DNA of 64,000 bases from Kitasatospora acidiphila (GTDB taxonomy: Bacteria > Actinomycetota > Actinomycetes > Streptomycetales > Streptomycetaceae), in the NCBI RefSeq assembly GCF_006636205.1, contig NZ_VIGB01000003.1, positions 7,318,501 through 7,382,500 of the forward strand, in the 5' to 3' direction. The notes below the pieces were generated by a model. That model saw only the letters and a program-made list of their open reading frames with translations. It did no database searches and was not told the origin of the DNA. Shown here piece by piece: positions 62,546-64,000 of this stretch. The position numbers and the translations under genes were made by a program. The first letter of the stretch is position 1, and each line of letters begins with the position of its first letter.

Positions 62546-63268
62546 GTGAACGACAACCCTGAGTCCCGCGGCACGCCGGTGGGCCGCCGGCTGATGCTCG
62601 GCGTGATCGCGCTGGGCGCCGCCGGGGTGGCCGCCGGGCCGGCGCTCTCCAACTCGCTGGACTCGCTGCTCTCCGGCCTCTCGCGGCAGGACCCGACCGG
62701 CCTGACCGGTCTGCTGCCCAACGCGGGCGGTTTCCGCTACTACTCGGTGACCGGCCCGGTGAAGCCGGTGGCGGCGGCCGACTACCGGTTGACCGTCGGC
62801 GGCCTGGTCGACCGCCCGGCCGGCTACGGCCTGGCCGACCTGCAGGCGCTGCCGCAGCACCGGATCGTGCACGACGTGCAGTGCGTGACCGGCTGGCGGG
62901 TGCCGGCGACCCCGTTCGAGGGGGTGCGGCTGGCCGACCTGCTGGACGCCGCCGGGGTGCGCTCGGGCGCCACCGCGGTGCACTTCAGCTGCTTCGACGG
63001 CAGCTACACGGAGAGCCTCACGCTGGACCAGGCCCGCCGGGACGACGTGCTGGTCGCGCTGAAGATGCAGGACCAACCGGTGAGCCACGACCACGGCGGC
63101 CCGGTGCGGCTCTATGTGGCGCCGATGTACTTCTACAAGTCGGCGAAGTGGCTGAGCGGGATCACCGTCACGCCCACCGTGCAGCGGGGCTACTGGGAGC
63201 AGAACGGCTATGACGTCGATGCCTGGGTCGGGAAGTCGAACGGGCGGGACGATGCGCCCACCAGCTGA
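62546..63268 (+). CDS. molybdopterin-dependent oxidoreductase (sulfite-oxidase/MsrP-like)
   Basis: 240 aa from GTG 62546 (GTG 62528 also in frame). The N-terminus carries RRLMLGVIALGAAGVAAG, a Tat-like signal. The sulfite-oxidase molybdopterin fold shows YRLTVGGLVDRP, the Mo ligand Cys in HDVQCVTGWRVP, HDHGGPVRLYVAPMYFYKSA and KWLSGI. Likely works outside the membrane, repairing oxidised methionine or oxidising a small substrate. It overlaps the cytochrome b gene by 17 nt, its probable electron partner. Confidence 0.85.
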   Translation: MNDNPESRGTPVGRRLMLGVIALGAAGVAAGPALSNSLDSLLSGLSRQDPTGLTGLLPNAGGFRYYSVTGPVKPVAAADYRLTVGGLVDRPAGYGLADLQALPQHRIVHDVQCVTGWRVPATPFEGVRLADLLDAAGVRSGATAVHFSCFDGSYTESLTLDQARRDDVLVALKMQDQPVSHDHGGPVRLYVAPMYFYKSAKWLSGITVTPTVQRGYWEQNGYDVDAWVGKSNGRDDAPTS

Positions 63269-64000
63269 CGCCACCCGACTGGCCCGGTTCACCCGGGCCG
63301 AGCGCTGGGTGCACCGCTGCACCTCGGCGCTGATGCTGCTCTGCATCGCCACCGCCGCCTGCCTCTACCTGCCGCAGCTGGCCGTCCTGGTGGGCCGCCG
63401 CCGACTGGTGACGACCGTGCACGAGTGGGCGGGCCTGCTGCTGCCGGTGCCGCTGCTGCTGGGCCTGGCCTCCCGGGCGCTGCGCCGCGATCTGGGCCGG
63501 CTCAACCGGTTCGCGCCGTACGACCGGGAGTGGCTGAGGGCGGTGCTCTGGCGCAGCTACCACCGGCCGGCCGGCAAGTTCAACGCCGGGCAGAAGCTCT
63601 ACGCGGGTTGGATCGCCGGCGCGGTGGTGGTGATGCTCGGCACCGGGCTGCTGATGTGGTTCACCGGCCTGGCGCCGCTGGCCTGGCGCACCGGCGCGAC
63701 CTTCGTGCACGACTGGCTGGCGCTGGCGGTCGGCGTGGTGGTGCTGGGGCACCTCTGGATGGCGCTGCAGGATCCGGAGGCCCGGCGCGGGATGCGCACC
63801 GGCAGCGTGGACCGGCGGTGGGCCACCCGGGAGCACCCGCGCTGGGAGCCGGCCGACGACGAACAGCAGGCCGACGAAGACCACCTGGCCGACGAGGAAC
63901 AGCAGGCCGACGAGGAACCGGCGGCTGACGGGGCTCAGCCGCCCGGCGACGGTCGGCCTGCCGGTGGCGGTCAGCCGAGCTCGCCGCGCAGCTCCAGATA
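63252..64000 (+). CDS. cytochrome b-type membrane subunit (open at the window edge)
   Basis: At least 249 aa from ATG 63252, overlapping the oxidoreductase gene. Four membrane spans with haem-ligand candidates: His in RWVHRCTSALM, VHEWAGLL, VHDWLAL and GHLWMAL, as in di-haem cytochrome b561/formate-dehydrogenase gamma folds. It would pass electrons from the quinone pool to the molybdopterin enzyme. The tail after WEPADD is acidic with repeated EQQADE-type units and runs to the edge without a stop. Confidence 0.8.
   Translation, partial: MRPPADATRLARFTRAERWVHRCTSALMLLCIATAACLYLPQLAVLVGRRRLVTTVHEWAGLLLPVPLLLGLASRALRRDLGRLNRFAPYDREWLRAVLWRSYHRPAGKFNAGQKLYAGWIAGAVVVMLGTGLLMWFTGLAPLAWRTGATFVHDWLALAVGVVVLGHLWMALQDPEARRGMRTGSVDRRWATREHPRWEPADDEQQADEDHLADEEQQADEEPAADGAQPPGDGRPAGGGQPSSPRSSR
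63971..64000 (-). CDS. possible 3' end of a convergent gene
   Basis: On the minus strand the last 30 bases read YLELRGELG then TGA. This looks like a normal C-terminus, and a gene entering from the right would explain the change in coding character of the cytochrome tail. The evidence is only nine codons. Confidence 0.25.
   Translation of the reverse strand, partial: YLELRGELG

Overview
The window reads as chromosomal DNA of a high-GC actinomycete, most likely Streptomycetaceae (Streptomyces or Kitasatospora). Codons end mostly in G or C, GTG starts are common, and 4-nt stop/start overlaps are frequent. The hopanoid and isoprenoid gene order, the single-domain ATP-binding protein and the S-adenosylmethionine methyltransferase are all typical of that family.

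Accessory half (about 1-27,090). It opens with a SNF2-type helicase end and a SWIM zinc-finger gene. Next comes a polymorphic-toxin operon: an SseB-like protein, a helical ESX-type protein, a 1,598-aa WXG/RHS toxin whose tip looks like an ADP-ribosyltransferase, and a small putative immunity gene. Just downstream, past an IS3 relic, lies an ADP-ribosylglycohydrolase. Two related large serine recombinases (10,219-11,680, frameshifted, and 25,491-26,963, intact) are each followed by a similar hairpin and then by the same 15-bp sequence. At 27,085 that sequence is the 3' end of a tRNA-Leu gene. I read 11.8-27.1 kb as an element inserted at tRNA-Leu, with a second element stacked beside it. Inside it are two inverted copies of one IS5-type element, a second IS5-type element with relics, two tandem modules of a short ORF plus a Tat-signal deaminase, a broken RHS gene fused to integrase pieces, an IS66 relic, an Mrr-type nuclease and an unidentified, possibly repeat-type protein.

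Conserved half (27,515-64,000). A histidine-kinase-like ATPase and idi lead into a six-gene set: cytidylyltransferase, glycerol-1-phosphate-dehydrogenase-like enzyme, CDP-alcohol phosphotransferase, glycosyltransferase, and ABC exporter permease and ATPase. The hopanoid operon follows: hpnC, hpnD, hpnE, prenyl synthase, shc, hpnG, hpnH, ispG, dxs, hpnO. Together these supply isoprene units through the MEP pathway, build squalene by the three-step hydroxysqualene route, cyclise it and add the side chain. After that come small zinc-binding proteins, a methyltransferase, fabG, a double-MarR regulator, an aldo/keto reductase, a glutamate-type ABC transporter, a LysR-cysteine dioxygenase-YeiH sulfur cluster, a DPF-repeat protein, a TetR regulator and a molybdopterin oxidoreductase with its cytochrome b partner.

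At least seven otherwise ordinary genes carry single-base frameshifts, several of them in short C or G runs. Consensus errors are a serious alternative to true pseudogenes. No CRISPR array, rRNA or riboswitch was seen.
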